From assembly GCA_943704495.1 (NCBI GenBank), contig CALSCR010004371.1, forward strand, positions 1 to 44,805: a DNA stretch of 44,805 bases, written 5' to 3'. The first letter of the stretch is position 1. Each line of letters starts with the position of its first letter. A model generated the notes under the pieces. It worked only from the letters and a program-made list of their open reading frames with translations, was not told the origin of the DNA and ran no database searches. The position numbers and the translations under genes were made by a program. The stretch comes from Pigoraptor chileana (taxonomy: Eukaryota > Opisthokonta > Filasterea). This document shows, in pieces, positions 42,001-44,805 of the stretch.

Positions 42001-42400
42001 GCTCCACCGGGGCGAGCCGGGCGCCGTGGCGGCCGTGCAGGTGACGCGCTACATGCAGGAAGGCTCCAGGCTGGTCCCGAAAGCGGTCAGCGAGGTGTGC
42101 GTGCTGACGCCGAGGAACGGCATCATGATGGCCGTGTCGCCGTTCCGCCACACGCACCGCAGCCTGACCAACAAGACCGTCGAACTCAAGGAGCTCGCAA
42201 ACCACAAGGCCGGCAGCGAGATTGTGGGCGACGGGCGCGTCCTGGGGGTGCTGTTGCCGCACGACAAGTCGGATCCGCGCATGCGCACGCTGGCGGAAAA
42301 CATCACGAATCTGTCGATCCTCTGCGCGCGCGACCTTGCGCATCTCGTCGGCAAGAACGAGGGTACCATCGACATTAAAACGTTCGTGAGCGCACAGTGA
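39023..42400 (+). CDS. Zinc-finger protein sharing modules with the preceding gene
   Basis: 1125 residues from the ATG at 39,023, which overlaps the previous stop as TGATG. After a globular N-terminal part comes a cluster CPAC...CITCPEVVCNACM...CLAC (about 305-356) and a second, WKCTTC...CKGC...CSNC...CLEC (about 427-474). Both have paired Cys-x2-Cys as in treble-clef (RING/ZZ/B-box-like) fingers. A smaller CGPC-x-H-x-C group is at about 844-860. Later modules (GDLVTVIQAVNGKQTAVHGI; HGTMVTYTLVT then KKFNVVH) resemble those in the previous protein. A run of SAALTSAALTSA comes from a 15-bp repeat. Such fingers often serve ubiquitin or protein contacts. Whether the two genes are translated separately cannot be decided here. 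Confidence 0.75.
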   Translation: MKPTADHPNAPNLVDIATPSLVLRVDPQNILWTVAMRKPITTPSGATNEAQLALAMLLLRDVTNECTLHFRMFNLTGAVLDMVHGLGADISSASAPGRAPTPVRLECARREPPVARPSGQIANRAVFLAMLQNERAEEMLPDETTLSKRQPLMCKWFATLDDMDTNRARQFGARYLAFCDKTCGIVLQPTAEFLGDKLAAEFDASPVCGLFEALALQGRAAASAAGIAPSAVGAVGTQSQARRKSISFSEAVAAATQLARSERRMSTAVNVDEEAAEVRDEKEKRRSRAACVPTICLVSANANNTCPACNKTVARNDHVRQCITCPEVVCNACMGYKDPRIHRDKAVAHLCLACYNKVLSVRDLNAIETEDPARASGTSKRLPKYVQTTREWEKSHPCIQHVIRAPSLAEAPAVPAGYEPPQPRPPWKCTTCSVLITTGRDPTYCKGCRIETCSNCANMLADATPCANPTLCLECRHTAESIRIIQEFTGGAARRYAASIAAEEWDARAANAKTAHANAGGGGGPVALYFHVPFNPLALIRCMALEWMRPYVAAVAEQKAAANAWPSISPSTFGQYTAKAVTHFRAYIATLVHGHGPYTCVLPPGGLESACEIVPRATASASAALTSAALTSAALTSAALTSASASASAVQYGPFAAPAAGQANAVACVGGTCDIMRTLHTGDLVTVIQAVNGKQTAVHGIYVDPTGQDAEVLHDRPALVLSRRARQLCKLDPRTEPNVIVVGNLTQLAEAVQKNAPMTALVRGRLCMLQGTPTTLQRCESAQARAAMPLNVRRMLVSILARSSARDAIRKTYASRGVARPLALAHANEQILAQEQKWASRSPTMCGPCAKAGGAHATHPECATSTRLTTGKDHVLRHGTMVTYTLVTPTSSVTNVRGVFMEADAIPALAGHLARLGGKKFNVVHVAAIGTLPEPYNVVGQVHEGSLRLGWFAPDGRNVSDEMLAQIKSRTVGGAAKFVCDHELAYVAALHQTLHRGEPGAVAAVQVTRYMQEGSRLVPKAVSEVCVLTPRNGIMMAVSPFRHTHRSLTNKTVELKELANHKAGSEIVGDGRVLGVLLPHDKSDPRMRTLAENITNLSILCARDLAHLVGKNEGTIDIKTFVSAQ

Positions 42401-42570
42401 GATGGTCCGGCACGGATTCCCCTCTGGCGGATTTCTTGCTTTTCTTTCTTTTGTTTGTTTGTTTGTTTGTTTGCTTGCTTTGTTTTCTGCGTCTAGTTTC
42501 TGATGCGAATGCCTGCGTATATGTGTGCGTGTGTGTGTGTGTGTGTGCGTAAGTGTCTGTATAAGTCTAT

Positions 42571-42629
<59 letters not shown>

Positions 42630-42790
42630 GACTACCGTCGGTGGACTGTGTGGGTGTATGTGTGGACTACCGTCGGTGGACTGTGTGGGTGTGTGTGTGC
42701 TGTAAAGTGTGCCGAGCCAATCAATACAAAATAACAAGTTTACAGCCCCCAACAAGTGCTGAAACACACGGATCAGTTGGTTGATAGGGT
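42401..42790. promoter_or_regulatory. Intergenic with microsatellites and two CTACCGTCGGTGG motifs
   Basis: A GTTT run (about 42,450-42,475) and a long GT run (42,567-42,621), then two copies of GTGGACTACCGTCGGTGGAC with cores at 42,632-42,644 and 42,667-42,679. They are in the same direction, relative to the next gene, as the motif at the other membrane-protein genes, and lie 112 bp or more before its ATG. Confidence 0.6.
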
Positions 42791-43681
42791 ATGGCGAATG
42801 AGACGCCCGTTCCAAAGCATCCACCGTCCTTGCGCTCCCGCATCCACTGCAGCCCCGTGTATACGTGCATGCACGATGCTTTCATGCGGTATCCACGCAG
42901 TGCGATAGCCGGGAGTGTGGCTGTAGTTCTCACAACGCTGCTCCTGTCGCTCGCCGCAGATGCGGCCGTGCCGACCACGACGTCCGCCGCTGCCGCCACA
43001 CGGGCACCGTCGGCATCCGGCAGCACGATCCGTACGGCTACAGCGGCGGTGTCGGCAGTGTCTGCAGTGTCTGTGGTGTCTGTGGTGTCTGCGGTGTCTG
43101 CGGTGTCTGCTACACGCCCGTCTCTGGCGACGAGCATACCGTCCACAGCAGCAGCAGCAGCACAACACACAGCTTTATGGGCGTCCAGCAGCTCGTCCTC
43201 CCTCACGTCTGCCGTACGCCCGACTGCGACATCTCCATCCAAAGCAGGCACGCCCGCCAATGCGTCGCCAGCCGTGGTAAGCACGCTATCTACTGCACGT
43301 GCATCCAGCAGCACGACACGCGCCACATCTGCAAATGCAGTGTCCTCCTCCTCCTCCTCCTCGGCGCCGGCAACATCCGCCATGTCTGCGGTCGTGCGGG
43401 CCATCACATCCAGCACCACTGCCGTTAAGCCTGCCGCGGCCACAAACGCGACGCCCAGCAATGCAGATGCTAACATACGCACGTCGGTGGGATCGTCCTC
43501 CTCACGCGCATCGGTAATAAACACGATTCCTGCGCTAACGGCGACACAACGAACGCCAACTACAGCCCCGGTGTCTGTATTGTCCAAAGCAGCAGCAGCG
43601 ACACCGTCGTCGACGCCCGTATTGTCTAAGGCCGCAGCGACGCTAACTACAACAGCAGCGTCTAAACCCACGACGACGGCG

Positions 43682-43748
<67 letters not shown>

Positions 43749-44233
43749 CCGCGGGCAAGCCGGCATCGGCCGGATCGGCCTACGTGGTGATGCCCGCCCC
43801 CGGCAGCCTGCGCATCACCAACCCGTACATGACGCCGCCGTATGTTGCGTTTGGCGACGTGTTCAGCCTGACGGCGACATTCACGCACACGACGGGCGGC
43901 AACTTTACGATGGGCGTCGTGGTCGTGGACTGCCTGACGTACAACAAGGCGTGCGTGTTCCCGCAGGACACGTATTACATGAAGGCGAACAACGCGACGG
44001 GCCGACCGACGGTGCTAACCTTTACAATGACGTTCCGTGCACCGCTCAAGGGCGCGTGCAGTCTCGTGCAGGCGCCGTACGCGGCGTCGCAATGGTGGTG
44101 GCCACCCAGCTGGACCGTGTGGCAGACCGCCGAATATTTCTGCACAACGCGCGTGCGGTGGCGTAGCTGGGACTATGCCTCGCAGCGCTACGCGTATTCG
44201 GTTCCGATCCGAATCACCCTGTTTGGACCGTAA
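42791..44233 (+). CDS. Mucin-like membrane or secreted protein with C-terminal beta domain
   Basis: 480 residues. A hydrophobic stretch at about 37-59 (SAIAGSVAVVLTTLLLSLAA then DA) is a signal peptide or type II anchor; if translation starts at Met32 (MRYPRSAI) it is a standard signal peptide. Residues about 60-320 are Ala/Ser/Thr-rich with simple repeats (VSAVSVVSVVSAVSAV, an ACG-run poly-Thr), a likely O-glycosylated stalk. Residues about 330-480 form a folded domain (PGSLRITNPYMTPPYVAFGD, VVVDCLTYNKACVFPQDTYY, WWWPPSWTVWQTAEYFCTTR) with paired Cys and a sequon (NNAT). No C-terminal anchor. Probable surface protein; family unknown. Confidence 0.72.
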
Positions 44234-44463
44234 ATGGCATGCATAAATAGAACATACAAAATACAACCGGAGGACCCCCAGAATAACAAATGAAATGTTG
44301 CACAGTCGTAGCAGCCATTCACTCGGGTGTGATTTGCATTTGGCGGACAGAAAGTAGTGCGGGTGTACCTCCTTCAGGAACCCCTCCTTGGAACCGTCCC
44401 ACTACCAGTAGGCCTCCCTGCACATGCGCATGTAGCGCGGGTGCCACGCCGACGGTCATCATA
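44234..44463. other. Short intergenic region
   Basis: A TAAATA lies at about 44,243. Otherwise no motif, repeat or gene is seen. It should hold the promoter of the partial gene at 44,464. Confidence 0.35.
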
Positions 44464-44805
44464 ATGTCGCAGCCAAACACCTTTTACTTTGTGGGCAAAG
44501 ATGGCCAGCAATACCAGACAGACGCACATGGCTATGTTTGCAACAATCAAGGGCGCAGGATCGGCGATTCCAGTGGCAATCCCATCTCGTACACGAATTT
44601 CGACCAGTTTCCCGGCAACAAGGTGCAGACGAGCATTGCCGTCAACGAGAATGAGATCCAGAAGCAGACCAATGCGGCCAAACACAAGGCGCGCGCCCGC
44701 CTCGCGCTCGTGATCCTGGCGGCCATGTTCGTCCTTGGCGGCATTGCGTGCGTCACGTACTTTGCCGTCAAGACGGCCAAGGATGCCGAGAACAAGGCGT
44801 CGACG
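44464..44805 (+). CDS. Single-span membrane protein (3' end outside window)
   Basis: 114 codons from the ATG at 44,464, open to the window edge. The first 70 residues are hydrophilic (MSQPNTFYFVGKDGQQYQTD) with one Cys and G/N-rich turns. A basic stretch KHKARAR leads into a membrane span (LALVILAAMFVLGGIACVTY, about 80-100), then a Lys-rich start of the far side. Basic residues before the span and none after the N-terminus suggest a type II (N-inside) protein. It continues the run of membrane proteins in this part of the genome. No family recognised. Confidence 0.65.
   Translation, partial: MSQPNTFYFVGKDGQQYQTDAHGYVCNNQGRRIGDSSGNPISYTNFDQFPGNKVQTSIAVNENEIQKQTNAAKHKARARLALVILAAMFVLGGIACVTYFAVKTAKDAENKAST

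Noticed and set aside
38323-42343. Long minus-strand frames and a second + frame (38,936-40,807; 40,444-42,378; 41,057-42,343) over the zinc-finger region
   Set aside because: All are Arg/Gly/His-rich shadows of strongly third-position-GC genes. Only the 39,023-42,400 frame has ordered Cys pairs and protein-like composition.
1-44805. tRNA or rRNA genes
   Set aside because: No cloverleaf with a TTCRA-type T-loop or conserved rRNA stretch was found by reading; a covariance-model search would be needed to exclude them fully.

Overview
The window reads as part of a large double-stranded DNA virus genome of a eukaryote, either free or integrated; the sequence alone cannot decide which. The case for a nucleocytoplasmic large DNA virus rests on several gene types common in that group: a permuted NlpC/P60 peptidase, a protein with an NPLTGRRIK adaptor-like motif, a protein with two DUF5832-like segments, an F-box/leucine-rich-repeat protein, a Ser/Thr kinase and a tandem pair of BCS1-like AAA ATPases. 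No ribosomal RNA, tRNA, CRISPR array, capsid, polymerase or packaging gene was recognised.

The window has two halves that differ in style. Positions 1 to about 21,200 are moderately AT-rich, with small to medium genes on both strands: the end of a WD40-like gene, the kinase, the peptidase, several unknown genes, a secreted glycoprotein, a cysteine synthase, the two AAA ATPases and a many-pass membrane protein. This half is littered with GC-rich inverted-repeat elements of about 150-230 bp, with ends starting GCGCGTGTCCGCC or GCGCGTTCCGCC. They lie almost always at gene 3' ends and often supply the stop codon or the last residues. They look like MITE-like elements that have become, or mimic, transcript-end hairpins.

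Positions about 21,300 to 44,805 are GC-rich, with very long uninterrupted reading frames (1648, 2134 and about 1125 codons), Ala/Ser/Thr low-complexity tracts, microsatellites between genes, TATA-like boxes, AATAAA signals and at least one likely spliceosomal intron. Here lie a probable nuclear protein, a giant protein with internal repeats followed directly by a zinc-finger protein, and a group of signal- or membrane-anchored, mucin-like proteins that look like envelope or surface proteins. None of the left-half inverted repeats is seen here. Instead a motif, CTACCGWCGGTGG in gene direction, is repeated upstream of several membrane-protein genes.

The many-pass membrane gene at 19,529-21,175 bridges the halves. 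Its 3' end carries a left-type repeat and its promoter side carries the right-type motif plus a TATA box. A GC-rich gene also sits inside the AT-rich half (1,986-2,738). Both facts argue that the halves belong to one genome rather than to an assembly chimera.
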